Source: Planktotalea frisia (GTDB lineage Bacteria; Pseudomonadota; Alphaproteobacteria; Rhodobacterales; Rhodobacteraceae). From it: DNA of 32,082 nucleotides. Shown here in pieces: positions 1-9,226 of this stretch. The stretch is from NCBI RefSeq assembly GCF_001890925.1, contig NZ_MLCB01000152.1, forward strand, positions 1-32,082, written 5' to 3'. Under the pieces are notes generated by a model, which searched no databases, was not told the DNA's origin, and worked only from the letters and a program-made list of their open reading frames with translations. Position numbers and translations under genes: made by a program. Numbering within the stretch: the stretch's first letter is position 1; every line of letters starts with the position of its first letter.

Positions 1-58
1 GTCTTCAAGGTTGGATACATCTTAGCACGCTGTCCAGTTTTGCCGGACCACTTCATCC

Positions 59-87
59 TTGACCGAATCCGTCTAGTTTGTCATTTT
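59..87 (+). promoter_or_regulatory. Possible weak promoter of the small secreted-peptide gene
   Basis: A TTGACC hexamer at 59-64 resembles a housekeeping -35 box. Seventeen bases later CATTTT (82-87) is a poor -10 match. The position, about 30 bases upstream of the ATG at 114, is suitable. The call rests on the -35 box and the spacing only. Confidence 0.25.
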
Positions 88-113
88 TAGCGCACACATG
101 ATTGAGGGTTAAC

Positions 114-308
114 ATGAAACATATAGCAGCAGTGGCCATAGCGCTTACTATATCTGGCGCGACAGTCGCACAGGCTGGCGGTTTGACGGATCCAGTTCTA
201 GAGCGCGATATCATTAAAGAACAGGCTCAAGCCGCAAGTTCGAGTTCAGGTACAACAATCGTCGCATTGTTCAGCCTGCTCATTTTCGCGGCAGCCGTTG
301 CCAAATAA
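114..308 (+). CDS. Small exported or membrane-anchored peptide (64 aa), unknown function
   Basis: The peptide starts with a typical Sec signal: a Lys-His start, then a hydrophobic stretch (about residues 4-17), then Ala-rich AQAGG, with likely cleavage after VAQA. A short acidic/Gln-rich part (GLTDPVLERDIIKEQ) and a SSSSG linker follow, and the C-terminus is hydrophobic (about residues 46-62), long enough for one membrane span. The open frame extends to a TTG at 102, but the ATG at 114 sits at the start of the signal sequence and has GAGG 6 bases upstream, so I chose it. Many Rhodobacteraceae carry 60-70 aa proteins of this design (signal, GGL.DPV, SSSG, hydrophobic tail); this is recalled knowledge, and no function is established to my knowledge. 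A hairpin with a T-run follows the gene, which appears to be a single transcription unit facing lon convergently. Confidence 0.72.
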   Translation: MKHIAAVAIALTISGATVAQAGGLTDPVLERDIIKEQAQAASSSSGTTIVALFSLLIFAAAVAK

Positions 309-337
309 CCAACCAAGAGAATACAAACCAGAATTGC

Positions 338-368
338 AAAAGGCAGCCCATTTGGAGCCGCCTTTTTC
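338..368 (+). terminator. Rho-independent terminator after the small peptide gene
   Basis: AAAAGGC (338-344) pairs with GCCTTTT (360-366) around a 15-base loop, with T-rich sequence continuing to about 374. It lies 30 bases after the plus-strand stop and 20 bases beyond the lon stop. The T-run favours plus-strand termination; the A-run on the other side could let it work for lon too. Confidence 0.6.
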
Positions 369-387
369 TTTTTTCCAACTATGACGC

Positions 388-2790
388 TTAGTGCGCGACG
401 TTACTCGCGCCTTCGCCTGCTTTGAGCGCTGCTGCCGCAGCCTCTTCCGCAATTTCGTCCCATTCAACTGGCACTGGTGTGTCTACCAGCGCAAGGCGCA
501 GCACTTCACTGACATGTCCAACGGGAATGATTTCCAATCCTTCTTTGACGTTGTCAGGGATATCACGCAGATCTTTTTCGTTCTCTTGAGGGATCAAGAC
601 CGTGGTGATGCCACCACGCAAAGCCGCGAGCAGTTTTTCCTTCAAACCACCAATCGGTAGTGCATTGCCACGCAGAGTCACCTCTCCCGTCATCGCGATA
701 TCTTTACGAATTGGGATACCCGTAAGCACTGAAACGATAGACGTAACCATAGCCAAGCCAGCAGATGGACCATCTTTCGGCGTCGCACCCTCGGGCACGT
801 GAACGTGGATGTCCCACTTTTCAAACTTAGGTGGCTTCACACCAATCTGTGGCGCGATAGAGCGCACATAAGAGCTCGCTGCATCGATGCTTTCTTTCAT
901 AACATCGCCGAGCTTACCCGTTGTTTTCATCCGACCCTTGCCCGGAAGACGTAGCGCTTCGATACTCAAAAGTTCACCGCCCACTGAAGTGTAGGCAAGT
1001 CCGGTGACAACGCCGACCTGATCTTCCATCTCGGCGAGTCCGTAGCGGAATTTCTTAACGCCGAGGTAGTCATCAAGATTGTCAGGGGTAACGGTCACAT
1101 GGGTCTCTTCGCCCTTTACGATCTTGGTCACGACTTTACGCGCCACTTTTGCGATCTCGCGCTCAAGATTACGCACACCGGCTTCACGCGTATAAACACG
1201 TACCATTTCGCGAAGTGCTTCGTCGGTGAGCGTGAATTCGTCTGCTTTTAGACCATGATTTTTGATCTGTTTAGACAGCAAATGTTGCTTTGCGATCTCG
1301 CACTTCTCGTCCTCTGTGTAGCCCGCGAGCGGGATAATCTCCATGCGATCAAGCAAAGGGCCCGGCATGTTATAAGAGTTCGAAGTTGTTAGGAACATCA
1401 CGTTCGAGAGATCATATTCCACCTCAAGATAGTGATCAACGAAAGTGCCATTCTGTTCCGGATCGAGCACTTCGAGCATCGCTGATGCGGGATCGCCACG
1501 GAAATCCTGACCCATCTTGTCGATTTCATCGAGCAAAATCAGCGGGTTTGTGGTTTTTGCCTTTTTCAGCGCCTGAATGATTTTGCCGGGCATAGAGCCG
1601 ATGTACGTGCGACGGTGACCACGGATTTCGCTTTCATCGCGCACGCCGCCAAGGGAGATGCGAATAAATTCGCGCCCTGTCGCTTTCGCAACCGACTTGC
1701 CAAGCGAAGTTTTACCGACGCCGGGAGGGCCTACGAGGCACATGATCGGGCCTTTCAGCTTCTTGCTGCGCTGCTGCACCGCAAGGTATTCGACGATGCG
1801 CTCTTTGACCTTATCAAGACCATAGTGATCGGCGTCGAGCACTTGTTGTGCCGCGACAAGGTTCTTTTTCACACGAGACTTGGTGCCCCATGGAATCGCA
1901 AGCATCCAATCGAGATAGTTGCGCACGACCGTCGCCTCGGCGCTCATCGGGCTCATGTTTTTAAGCTTTTTAATCTCTGCATCAGCCTTTTCACGGGCTT
2001 CTTTGCTGAGTTTTGTGGCAAGTACCCTACCCTCAAGCTCGACCACTTCGTTCTGGCCGTCTTCACCGTCACCAAGCTCTTTCTGAATGGCCTTCATTTG
2101 CTCATTCAAATAATACTCGCGTTGTGTCCGCTCCATCTGAGTTTTGACGCGCGTTTTGATCTTTTTCTCGACCTGAAGAACGCTCATTTCGCCCTGCATC
2201 AAGCCATAAACCTTCTCAAGACGCTCGCTTACGGAAAGCGTTTCCAGAAGTTCCTGCTTTTGATGCACTTCGATACCTAGGTGGCCAGAGACCAAGTCCG
2301 CGAGTTTCGCAGGGTCTTCGGTCTCCACAACGGAGGCGAGCGCCTCTTCCGGTACGTTCTTTTTGACCTTTGCATAACGCTCAAATTCGGTTCCAACGGT
2401 GCGGATCAACGCCTCAATCGTTGCCGCGTCACCGGGCATCTCGTTGAGGTACTCTGCGCGCGCTTCAAAGAAGCTGTCATTCTCAAGGTATTCTGTCACG
2501 CTCACACGTGCCTGACCTTCCACGAGCACCTTTACAGTGCCATCGGGAAGTTTCAGCAGTTGCAACACGTTCGCGATCACGCCTGCATCAAAAATGCCGT
2601 CAACTTGCGGATCATCTTCGGAGGGGTCGCGCTGTGCAGCGAGCAGGATTTGTTTGTCATCCGCCATCACCTCTTCCAAGGCGCGCACTGACTTTTCACG
2701 GCCTACGAAAAGCGGCACGATCATATGTGGGAAAACCACAATATCGCGCAACGGCAGCACCGGATATGATGAGTTAAGGGGTTCTTGCAT
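388..2790 (-). CDS. lon: ATP-dependent protease Lon (endopeptidase La)
   Basis: Cytosolic AAA+ serine protease that degrades misfolded and regulatory proteins. The 800 aa match the usual length of bacterial LonA. The N-terminal substrate-binding domain starts with [20 protein letters not shown] (about residues 11-31) and is followed by a coiled-coil region (about 185-290). The AAA+ module has Walker A GPPGVGKT at 354-361 and Walker B LILLDEID at about 417-424. The protease domain carries the Ser-Lys dyad: Ser676 in PKDGPSAG and Lys719 in GGLKEK. All catalytic parts are intact. The ATG at 2790 has AGGA about 7 bases upstream. A perfect RpoH-type promoter lies at 2868-2896, so heat-shock induction is expected. 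The C-terminal tail is Ala/Glu-rich, as is common in alphaproteobacteria. Confidence 0.98.
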   Translation of the reverse strand: MQEPLNSSYPVLPLRDIVVFPHMIVPLFVGREKSVRALEEVMADDKQILLAAQRDPSEDDPQVDGIFDAGVIANVLQLLKLPDGTVKVLVEGQARVSVTEYLENDSFFEARAEYLNEMPGDAATIEALIRTVGTEFERYAKVKKNVPEEALASVVETEDPAKLADLVSGHLGIEVHQKQELLETLSVSERLEKVYGLMQGEMSVLQVEKKIKTRVKTQMERTQREYYLNEQMKAIQKELGDGEDGQNEVVELEGRVLATKLSKEAREKADAEIKKLKNMSPMSAEATVVRNYLDWMLAIPWGTKSRVKKNLVAAQQVLDADHYGLDKVKERIVEYLAVQQRSKKLKGPIMCLVGPPGVGKTSLGKSVAKATGREFIRISLGGVRDESEIRGHRRTYIGSMPGKIIQALKKAKTTNPLILLDEIDKMGQDFRGDPASAMLEVLDPEQNGTFVDHYLEVEYDLSNVMFLTTSNSYNMPGPLLDRMEIIPLAGYTEDEKCEIAKQHLLSKQIKNHGLKADEFTLTDEALREMVRVYTREAGVRNLEREIAKVARKVVTKIVKGEETHVTVTPDNLDDYLGVKKFRYGLAEMEDQVGVVTGLAYTSVGGELLSIEALRLPGKGRMKTTGKLGDVMKESIDAASSYVRSIAPQIGVKPPKFEKWDIHVHVPEGATPKDGPSAGLAMVTSIVSVLTGIPIRKDIAMTGEVTLRGNALPIGGLKEKLLAALRGGITTVLIPQENEKDLRDIPDNVKEGLEIIPVGHVSEVLRLALVDTPVPVEWDEIAEEAAAAALKAGEGASNVAH

Positions 2791-2802
2791 GCTCTGTCCT
2801 AA

Positions 2803-2841
2803 CTATTGGCAAGACGATCTGGCCCCGCTTGGCGGCAGCAC
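2803..2841 (-). CDS. Possible 12-codon upstream ORF in the lon leader
   Basis: Reading on the minus strand, GTG at 2841 opens a 12-residue frame (VLPPSGARSSCQ) that stops at TAG (2803-2805), 12 bases before the lon ATG. A near-perfect Shine-Dalgarno AAAGGAG (2849-2855) lies 7 bases before the GTG, better than the one lon itself has. The element lies inside the leader predicted from the RpoH promoter. It may be a leader peptide or translational-coupling element, or the Shine-Dalgarno may be a chance purine run. Translation is not shown. Confidence 0.3.
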   Translation of the reverse strand: MLPPSGARSSCQ

Positions 2842-2867
2842 TCGTCGTCTCCTTTCTTAGGGTAGAT

Positions 2868-2896
2868 ACATGGGGCGCTATGGCATGAGTTTCAAG
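2868..2896 (-). promoter_or_regulatory. RpoH (sigma-32) heat-shock promoter of lon
   Basis: The minus strand reads CTTGAAA (2890-2896), 14 bases, then CCCCATGT (2868-2875). This fits the classic sigma-32 consensus CTTGAAA - 13 to 15 bases - CCCCATnT without a mismatch. Transcription would start near 2861, giving a leader of about 70 bases before the lon ATG. lon is a classic heat-shock gene, so sequence and context agree. Confidence 0.85.
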
Positions 2897-3077
2897 CAAC
2901 TTTATTGTTCAAATGCGTTTCATCGGGGCGCGCTTTTCTGAACGGAAATGATTTGTTTAGAGCCGTGCGCATCAACAAAAGACGCGCAAAGCGCAAGCAC
3001 CAAGGCGCTACAAGTAAGTTGAATAAGGGTCATTCGGCTGTGTTAGTCGACAAATCTTAAGGTCTGATGAAGATCGT

Positions 3078-4208
3078 CTACAGAGGTTCTATATCGCCCA
3101 TCGCGCGCGTTGCGTGGAACTCTGCTTGAAAGGCTTCAAACGTACCAGCGGAAATCGCATCGCGCATACCCTGCATAAGCTCTTGATAGTAATGCAGATT
3201 GTGCCACGTGATCAACATCCCCGAAATCATCTCATGTGAGCGGAAAACATGGTTAAGGTAAGCGCGCGAGTAATTCGAACACGCGGGACATGTGCAGGCT
3301 TCATCCAAAGGACGCGGGTCATCAGAATGACGCGCGTTCTTGATATTGACCTGCCCGCGACGCGTCCACGCTTGACCCGTGCGACCCGAGCGCGAGGGCA
3401 AGACGCAATCCATCATGTCAATGCCGCGTGCGACAGCACCAACGATATCATCGGGTTTGCCAACGCCCATTAAATAGCGCGGTTTATCTTTTGGTAACAT
3501 GTCGGGGGCATAATCCAGCACACCGAACATCGCCTCTTGCCCCTCGCCCACGGCCAAACCACCGACCGCATAGCCGTCAAACTCAATCTCGCGCAGTTTT
3601 TCAGCGCTAATTCCACGGAGTTCTTCAGTGACGCCCCCTTGTTGAATACCAAAGAGCGCATGACCGGGCCTGTCGCCAAACGCATCGCGTGAACGTTGGG
3701 CCCATCGCATGGATAGCTCCATCGACTTGCGCACATCCTCGTCAGAGGCAGGCAACGCTGGGCATTCGTCAAAGCACATGACGATGTCAGAGCCGAGCAG
3801 CTTTTGGATCTCCATTGACCGCTCTGGCGTGAGGTGATGCTTGGAGCCGTCAATGTGGCTTTTGAACGTAACGCCCTCTTCGGTGAGTTTGCGCAACTCA
3901 GCGAGGCTCATCACTTGGAAACCACCGCTATCGGTCAGAATTGGGCGGTCCCAGTTCATGAACTTGTGCAGACCGCCGAGGCGATCAATGCGTTCGGCCG
4001 TTGGGCGCAGCATCAAATGATAGGTGTTGCCCAGAAGGATATCAGCCCCCGTCGCGCGCACGCTTTCGGGCATCATAGCTTTTACGGTTGCGGCAGTGCC
4101 AACCGGCATAAACGCAGGCGTGCGAATGTCACCGCGCGGCGTGTTGATGACACCAGTGCGGGCGCGACCGTCGGTGGCGTTCAGTGTATATGAAAAACGT
4201 TCTGTCAT
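3078..4208 (-). CDS. tgt: Queuine tRNA-ribosyltransferase (tRNA-guanine transglycosylase)
   Basis: Swaps the wobble guanine of tRNAs with GUN anticodons for preQ1 on the way to queuosine. The 376 aa are full length for bacterial Tgt. The catalytic Asp93 lies in TDSGGFQ and the nucleophile Asp267 in [12 protein letters not shown], followed by [12 protein letters not shown]. The zinc site is complete: Cys305, Cys307 and Cys310 in CTCPAC, and His336 in ITWHN. Start ATG at 4208 has AGGGAA about 6 bases upstream. It follows the MFS exporter gene by 47 bases on the same strand and may share a transcript with it. Lon lies downstream but has its own heat-shock promoter in the 287-base gap. Confidence 0.97.
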   Translation of the reverse strand: MTERFSYTLNATDGRARTGVINTPRGDIRTPAFMPVGTAATVKAMMPESVRATGADILLGNTYHLMLRPTAERIDRLGGLHKFMNWDRPILTDSGGFQVMSLAELRKLTEEGVTFKSHIDGSKHHLTPERSMEIQKLLGSDIVMCFDECPALPASDEDVRKSMELSMRWAQRSRDAFGDRPGHALFGIQQGGVTEELRGISAEKLREIEFDGYAVGGLAVGEGQEAMFGVLDYAPDMLPKDKPRYLMGVGKPDDIVGAVARGIDMMDCVLPSRSGRTGQAWTRRGQVNIKNARHSDDPRPLDEACTCPACSNYSRAYLNHVFRSHEMISGMLITWHNLHYYQELMQGMRDAISAGTFEAFQAEFHATRAMGDIEPL

Positions 4209-4255
4209 GGCGCGTTCCCTACTGGCCCGAGTTTGGATTGAAAAGGCAAAAGCAG

Positions 4256-5458
4256 CTACTCGATACCCTCAAATGTCTTTGCAGCAGGATAAGCTGCGAT
4301 CAAAGCGCCGAGGCACGCAACCATAATCAGGAAGCAAAACAACCAAACGCCGTTTTGCTCAGTCAGCAGCGCGCCTGTGATCGCACTAAACACTGCGCCC
4401 ATAGCTGTGCCGATTGCCCCTGAAAGACCCGCAGCACTGCCTGCAAGATCGGGTCGCACGCTCATCGCACCTGTGTTGGCAGCGGCCAAACTGATGCCAT
4501 TGGCGACACCCACTGTCCCCATCAGACCGAAGACAATGTAGGCGGTGTCATGTCCCAAAATTACAATGATCAAAGCCACCACAGGACCAATAATCCCGAT
4601 CCAACGCCCCCAAATCATCATCCCACCAAGCGGCACAGTTTCGGCAATACGCCCAGTGATATAGCTGCCGATAAAGTAGCCGATCGCCGTAGTGCCCATA
4701 ACGAAACCAACAAAGCTGGGGCTCAGCCCGTAAACCTGAGCGGCGACCAACGGCGCGCCCGACAAAAACACGAAAAAGGCCGCAATGGAAAACCCCAAGA
4801 CCAATGTGTTGGTCCAAAACGCAGCAGAGCGCGTGACGTCTTTGTACCCTTGAATTTGCTCTGCAGCGGTTTTGACCCTGCCTTTGGCGGTTTCGCCCAA
4901 GTCGACCCAGACCAGCACCACGCTGAGCAACCCTAATAGCGCAAACACCCAAAACACAGAACGCCAGCCAAGCGTTTCTTCGAGCAATCCGCCAACAAGC
5001 GGTCCGACCATCGGCGCAACTGCCATGGCCATCGCGATGTAGCCAAGAACTGATGTGCCTTTTCCCGGAGGATACATGTCGCGCACAATGGCCCGAGATA
5101 GGGTCGATCCGGTCGCGCAGACCGCTTGCAACATGCGAAACATCATGAATGTCGTGTAATCTTGCGTAAGGGCCGCCCCTGCGGAAGCGAGCGCAAAGAT
5201 CGAAAAGCTAACCAGTAAAACGGGCCTACGACCAAAGCGATCTGCCAAAGGGCCTAGAATCAAGGCCAGACCCGCAGACAGGAACAGATAGCCGGCGATC
5301 GCGAAACTCATAACGCCGTAGCTGACTTGGAAGTCATCGGCCATCGACGGAAGAGAGGGCAAAAACAGGTTAAGCGTCAGCACCGAAACGGCTGTGATCA
5401 TAATCAAAGTTGCGCGCGACGGTGGCGTGCGCACAGTTTGGGTTCTGGTTTCGCTCAT
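4256..5458 (-). CDS. MFS multidrug exporter, Bcr/CflA-like (DHA1 family)
   Basis: Inner-membrane proton-driven exporter of 400 aa with about 12 hydrophobic segments. Motif A of the major facilitator family is [11 protein letters not shown] between the second and third segments, and the antiporter motif C is [12 protein letters not shown] in the fifth. [13 protein letters not shown] in the first helix is typical of the Bcr/CflA drug-resistance branch (usually ~400 aa). A TTG at 5461 precedes the ATG at 5458; I chose the ATG because GAGGA lies upstream at good spacing. The gene is divergent from the SufT-like gene (132-base gap) and 47 bases upstream of tgt. The substrate cannot be read from sequence. 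Confidence 0.9.
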   Translation of the reverse strand: MSETRTQTVRTPPSRATLIMITAVSVLTLNLFLPSLPSMADDFQVSYGVMSFAIAGYLFLSAGLALILGPLADRFGRRPVLLVSFSIFALASAGAALTQDYTTFMMFRMLQAVCATGSTLSRAIVRDMYPPGKGTSVLGYIAMAMAVAPMVGPLVGGLLEETLGWRSVFWVFALLGLLSVVLVWVDLGETAKGRVKTAAEQIQGYKDVTRSAAFWTNTLVLGFSIAAFFVFLSGAPLVAAQVYGLSPSFVGFVMGTTAIGYFIGSYITGRIAETVPLGGMMIWGRWIGIIGPVVALIIVILGHDTAYIVFGLMGTVGVANGISLAAANTGAMSVRPDLAGSAAGLSGAIGTAMGAVFSAITGALLTEQNGVWLFCFLIMVACLGALIAAYPAAKTFEGIE

Positions 5459-5589
5459 CAAAAGTCCTCAATCAGCTCGGGATGAGCGCTATCGAGACTT
5501 TACACTGCTCAATTCCTCTACACCACCGCCCTTTACGCGCGCTTAGCTAAACCCTATATAAATGCTCAAGTACATGAATGAGGCAGACC

Positions 5590-5949
5590 ATGAACGACGC
5601 TACTCCGCTTGAAGGCACTCCGCTGATCGCCCCCTCCAGCACAGATCACCCGCTCTATGAAGGGTTGGTTGAAGCATGCCGTACGGTCTATGATCCTGAA
5701 ATTCCTGTGAATATCTATGACCTTGGGTTGATCTACACGATTGACGTGAGCGAAGAGAATGAGGTCAAAGTTTTGATGTCCCTCACCGCCCCTGGATGTC
5801 CTGTGGCGGGCGAAATGCCGGGTTGGGTTGCGGAAGCGATTGAACCAATGGCAGGTGTGAAAACGGTTAACGTCGAACTCGTTTGGGAGCCACCGTGGGG
5901 CATGGAAATGATGAGCGACGAAGCGCGGCTTGAGCTGGGCTTCATGTAG
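5590..5949 (+). CDS. SufT-like protein (DUF59/MIP18 family), Fe-S cluster assembly or maturation
   Basis: Small cytosolic protein (119 aa) of the MIP18/DUF59 family, linked to maturation of iron-sulfur proteins and often placed at the end of suf operons in alphaproteobacteria. Family signatures are YDPEIPVNIYDLGLIY (about residues 34-49), SLTAPGCPVAGEMP with the conserved Cys70, and the end WEPPWGMEMMSDEARLELG. The frame opens at ATG 5578, but the ATG at 5590 has AGG 6 bases upstream, whereas the first has no visible site. A TATATAAA stretch near 5555 may hold the -10 box. The SufA/IscA-like gene follows after 75 bases, so the two probably act together. No sufBCDS genes are in the window. Confidence 0.9.
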   Translation: MNDATPLEGTPLIAPSSTDHPLYEGLVEACRTVYDPEIPVNIYDLGLIYTIDVSEENEVKVLMSLTAPGCPVAGEMPGWVAEAIEPMAGVKTVNVELVWEPPWGMEMMSDEARLELGFM

Positions 5950-6024
5950 TCCACGCGTAGCGCTTGTGCGAATACGCTTCGGCCCCTATCTTTAGAACAC
6001 GTCTAAGACATACGGAGACTTTTC

Positions 6025-6414
6025 ATGTTCGGCATTCCAGGCAAGCAAGCTGTGACCATTACGCAAAAAGCGGAAGCGCAGATTGCTAAGTTGATGGATA
6101 AAGACGGCCACATGGGCTTGCGCATCGGCGTCAAAAAGGGCGGCTGTGCGGGCATGGAATACACCATGGATTACGTCAACGTGGTCGACAAAAACGACGA
6201 GCTCGTCGAACAAAACGGTGCGCGTGTAATGATCGCACCGATGGCGCAGATGTTTCTGTTCGGCACAGAGATTGATTATGAGACGTCGCTTCTGGAATCA
6301 GGTTTCAAATTTCGCAATCCAAACGTGACAGATGCCTGCGGATGCGGTGAATCGATCAAGTTCAAAGATGTCGAAGAGCTTCAGGCAGAAGCGGCTGAAG
6401 CTGCAAAGCCTTGA
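6025..6414 (+). CDS. Iron-sulfur cluster assembly accessory protein, A-type carrier (SufA/IscA/HesB family)
   Basis: A-type Fe-S carrier scaffold of 129 aa, somewhat longer than E. coli SufA or IscA because of an Ala/Glu-rich tail. The three cysteines that hold the cluster are present: Cys41 in GGCAGMEYTMDY, and Cys105 and Cys107 in VTDACGCGESIKF. The start ATG is supported by GGAG 8 bases upstream. It follows the SufT-like gene in the same direction, consistent with a role in handing clusters to target proteins. The exact subtype cannot be settled by eye. Confidence 0.93.
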   Translation: MFGIPGKQAVTITQKAEAQIAKLMDKDGHMGLRIGVKKGGCAGMEYTMDYVNVVDKNDELVEQNGARVMIAPMAQMFLFGTEIDYETSLLESGFKFRNPNVTDACGCGESIKFKDVEELQAEAAEAAKP

Positions 6415-6465
6415 CCTGCGCACTGATTTGGATGACCTAAGGGTAATCTTAAAACGGAGATCACG

Positions 6466-7215
6466 ATGCGGCGCAAACTGGCAGCAGGCAACTGGAAAAT
6501 GAACGGCACAAGCGCTGATCTGGAACAGATCGAGGCACTCGCGGAGGCGCACGCGGGTGCATTGTCCGAGATCATGATCGCAACGCCAGACACGCTGTTG
6601 CACCGCGCATCTGCGTTTACCAAAACAGGTCCAATCACGCTAGGCGCTCAGAACTGTCATCACCGTGAGAGCGGTGCACACACTGGCGATGTGTCTGCGG
6701 AAATGCTCATCGATGCCGGTGCGAGCTACGTGATCCTTGGTCACTCCGAGCGGCGCGCCGATCATGATGAACACGACGAAGATGTACGTTCAAAGGCGCG
6801 CGCTGCTTTGAAAGCCGGCCTTCGGGTTATCATTTGCATGGGCGAAGAACTCGAAGAACGCGAGGCAGACAACACGCTTGATATTATTGGCGGTCAACTT
6901 GCTGGCTCCATCCCTGATGATGTGTCGGGTGAAACCTTGGTGATCGCTTATGAACCGATCTGGGCAATTGGCACAGGTAAAGTGCCAAGCATTGCACAGA
7001 TATCAGAAGTGCATGATTTCATTCGTTTGCGTCTAGAGCAGCGGTTCGGACCGCAAATCGCGCGCGGCATTCGTCTGCTTTATGGCGGATCTGTCAAACC
7101 TGCTAATGCCGCAGAGATATTCGCTGTGCAGAATGTCGACGGCGCACTTGTTGGTGGCGCGAGTCTGAAATCCGCTGATTTTGGACCTATTATCGAAGCG
7201 CTCGACGCAAGTTAA
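6466..7215 (+). CDS. tpiA: Triosephosphate isomerase
   Basis: Interconverts dihydroxyacetone phosphate and glyceraldehyde 3-phosphate in glycolysis and gluconeogenesis. The 249 aa are full length. Active-site residues are all visible: Lys11 in GNWKMNG, His93 in LGHSERR, and Glu163 in AYEPIWAIGTGK, whose following residues form the flexible loop. The phosphate-binding YGGSVKP lies near residue 205 and the final glycines in VGGASL near 230. The start has GGAG 7 bases upstream. It lies 51 bases after the SufA-like gene on the same strand and ends 6 bases from the coaD stop in a tight convergent arrangement with no separate terminator visible. Confidence 0.98.
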   Translation: MRRKLAAGNWKMNGTSADLEQIEALAEAHAGALSEIMIATPDTLLHRASAFTKTGPITLGAQNCHHRESGAHTGDVSAEMLIDAGASYVILGHSERRADHDEHDEDVRSKARAALKAGLRVIICMGEELEEREADNTLDIIGGQLAGSIPDDVSGETLVIAYEPIWAIGTGKVPSIAQISEVHDFIRLRLEQRFGPQIARGIRLLYGGSVKPANAAEIFAVQNVDGALVGGASLKSADFGPIIEALDAS

Positions 7216-7221
7216 ACAGGG

Positions 7222-7713
7222 CTATCCTAGGCGGTCTTTCAAAGCGGTGTTTACCTCAGGTGTGACGAAGTGAGATACGTCGCCCCCCAAACGCGCGATT
7301 TCTTTTACCAATTTGGACGCAATCGCTTGGTGTTGGGCTTCGGCCATTAGAAAAACCGTTTCGATGCTGTCATCGAGCACGCGGTTCATCCCAACCATTT
7401 GATATTCGTACTCAAAATCGGCAACAGCGCGCAAACCGCGTACGATGATTTGCGCACCTACATCGCGCGCGCAATCGATCAAAAGGTTCTCGAAAGGATG
7501 TGCTATGATCTCAACGCCCGTCTGCGCACTGAGCTCTGAGCAGGTCTGCTCTATCATCGCGACACGCTCTTCGAGCGAAAACAAGGGGCCCTTGTCACGG
7601 TTGATCGCCACGCCAATCACCAGTTTGTCGACCAAAGCGCAAGCACGCCGAATAATGTCGATATGGCCAAGGGTAACAGGGTCAAAAGTGCCGGGGTATA
7701 GGCCAACGCGCAT
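7222..7713 (-). CDS. coaD: Phosphopantetheine adenylyltransferase
   Basis: Transfers AMP from ATP to 4'-phosphopantetheine, the penultimate step of coenzyme A synthesis. With the start at ATG 7713 the protein is 163 aa, the normal family size, and begins MRVGLYPGTFDPVTLGH, where TLGH (His17) is the nucleotidyltransferase motif. RGLRAVADFEYEYQM (about residues 90-104) is the usual substrate-binding segment. The frame continues to 7743, but that adds ten unrelated residues and the ATG at 7713 has GGAG 8 bases upstream. The gene is convergent with tpiA and lies 82 bases from the CBS-pair gene on the same strand. Confidence 0.97.
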   Translation of the reverse strand: MRVGLYPGTFDPVTLGHIDIIRRACALVDKLVIGVAINRDKGPLFSLEERVAMIEQTCSELSAQTGVEIIAHPFENLLIDCARDVGAQIIVRGLRAVADFEYEYQMVGMNRVLDDSIETVFLMAEAQHQAIASKLVKEIARLGGDVSHFVTPEVNTALKDRLG

Positions 7714-7795
7714 GTGTGTGCTCCAGAATTTCTTGCGATGCACGCAACATTATTGCGTCAATGGACGCAAGTCAGAACCTGCATTTATAGCAAAA

Positions 7796-8230
7796 TTAAT
7801 GCCCCATGATCATCCCTTGAAGCGCATCTTTCTCCATCGCAAGCTCGCTCAGACGCGCTTTGACGGTGTCGCCAATAGTGATCAATCCAATCATTTTGCC
7901 ATCCTCGACCACTGGCATATGGCGAAAGCGCCCCTCAGTCATCTGATGTAAAACGCTGTCTGCACTGTCAGCGCGCGTACAGGTCACAAGCGTTGTCGTC
8001 ATGAAATCGTCGACTTTTTGCGCCAAACAACCTGCCCCATGCGCCGCCAATTCCCGCACGATATCACGCTCGGACAAGATGCCATCGGCAGTCTCACCTG
8101 TCTTTGAGATGACCACAGTTCCAATGCGTTTCTCGGCTAAAAGTTGTGCTGCATCGCGGACCAAAGTGCCGGGCGTGACGGTAACGACGTCAATGCTCGC
8201 TTTGGAATTAAGGATTTGCTGAACTAACAT
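7796..8230 (-). CDS. CBS-domain pair protein
   Basis: Cytosolic protein of 144 aa consisting almost only of two CBS domains (about residues 3-60 and 70-125), a module that usually binds adenosyl nucleotides and acts as an energy or redox sensor. The repeated pattern is visible: V.VTPGTLVRDAAQLL...IGTVVIS...GILSERDIVREL, then LVTCTRADSADSVLHQM...HMPVVEDGKMIGLITIGDTVKARL. The frame reaches a TTG at 8236; I chose the ATG at 8230 with AAAGGA 9 bases upstream. Stand-alone CBS pairs of this kind are common in Rhodobacteraceae; the partner is not known. Confidence 0.92.
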   Translation of the reverse strand: MLVQQILNSKASIDVVTVTPGTLVRDAAQLLAEKRIGTVVISKTGETADGILSERDIVRELAAHGAGCLAQKVDDFMTTTLVTCTRADSADSVLHQMTEGRFRHMPVVEDGKMIGLITIGDTVKARLSELAMEKDALQGMIMGH

Positions 8231-8287
8231 AGGCAAGTTTCCTTTGATATTTGAATGCCTTCAGAGTTCCCGCAAAGCACCATTGAG

Positions 8288-9217
8288 TCAAGCGTGCGGT
8301 GCATCCTGTTGCGCGCACCATGTCTCTAGCCGTGCAATTTCAGCGCGAATGCCTGCGACCAAACGCTCTGCAAAACGGTTTAAACGCTGCAAGCGACGAT
8401 CAGAACTGTGGCGCACCAAATAAAAGCTACGGGTCAGGCTAATGTCGCTCATTAAGACACGGCGCAACTCAGGTGCTGCGGGTAAAGCGAAGTCGTGCAC
8501 GATCCCGAGCCCTGCCCCTTGTCGGATCGCGTTGAATTGCACCGACACCGAATTTGACGCGAGCGGAACACGCTCGACCCCCAGCGCACCTAAATAGTCG
8601 AGTTCTTTGTCAAAGATCATGTCGGGAATATAGCCGATCATGCGATGCTGGCTGAGATCGGCAAGGGATTTCAACTCCGGCCGCCCTTGTAGATAGCTCG
8701 GCGTAGCAGCGAGGTGGAGTTTGTAATCGCTTAGCTTTTGGACAGTCAAACGCCCCGCCGTCGGCGCACTGACGGTGATGGCCATGTCTGCTTCGCGTTT
8801 GGACAGGTTCACCACGCGCGGTAACGCGACGATCTGGATATCAAGTTCGGGGTTTTGCGCCACGATTTGCGCGCAAACCTGCGGCAACAAAAAGTTTGCA
8901 CATCCGTCCGGCGCACCGATGCGAATGCTGCCGCTAATGTCCTGCCCCGCAAGCCCTTGAGTGCCCAAGAGATCACTCGCGGCCCCCATGGTTTGCTCGG
9001 CTTGCTCGGCCAAGGGTAAAAGGCGCGCACCTGCGGCACTCAGTTCATAACCAAGAGGTGATTTGGCGAAAAGTGCAGTCCCGATTGTATGTTCCAGCCG
9101 CGCAACGCGCCGGCCTACAGTGGCAGGATCAATCTTGAGAATTCTACCCGCCGCAGACAGGCTTTGCCCCCGCGCAACGCCCAGAAACACCCGTAAATCA
9201 TCCCAATTATCAGCCAT
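8288..9217 (-). CDS. LysR-family transcriptional regulator, divergent from mmsA
   Basis: DNA-binding regulator of 309 aa with the standard LysR plan: N-terminal winged helix-turn-helix (DLRVFLGVARGQSLSAAGRILKIDPATVGRRVARLE, about residues 5-40) and a C-terminal effector domain starting near residue 90. The frame extends to 9301, but the 28 extra residues do not look like LysR, and the ATG at 9217 has AGGA 8 bases upstream. The gene is divergent from mmsA with a 102-base gap holding a TTTGCA-AAAA-TGCAAA palindrome. LysR regulators usually control the divergent neighbour, so a role in mmsA control is a reasonable inference; the inducer is unknown. Confidence 0.93.
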   Translation of the reverse strand: MADNWDDLRVFLGVARGQSLSAAGRILKIDPATVGRRVARLEHTIGTALFAKSPLGYELSAAGARLLPLAEQAEQTMGAASDLLGTQGLAGQDISGSIRIGAPDGCANFLLPQVCAQIVAQNPELDIQIVALPRVVNLSKREADMAITVSAPTAGRLTVQKLSDYKLHLAATPSYLQGRPELKSLADLSQHRMIGYIPDMIFDKELDYLGALGVERVPLASNSVSVQFNAIRQGAGLGIVHDFALPAAPELRRVLMSDISLTRSFYLVRHSSDRRLQRLNRFAERLVAGIRAEIARLETWCAQQDAPHA

Positions 9218-9226
9218 CAAGTATCC

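Noticed and set aside
1615-2280. 221-codon plus-strand frame opposite lon
   Set aside because: Lies entirely within the conserved lon coding region, has no recognisable domain, and lon is complete on the other strand.
2990-3020. GC-rich AGCGC / GCGCT hairpin after tgt as a terminator
   Set aside because: Only five pairs with a 10-base loop and no T-run directly after it; too weak to report.
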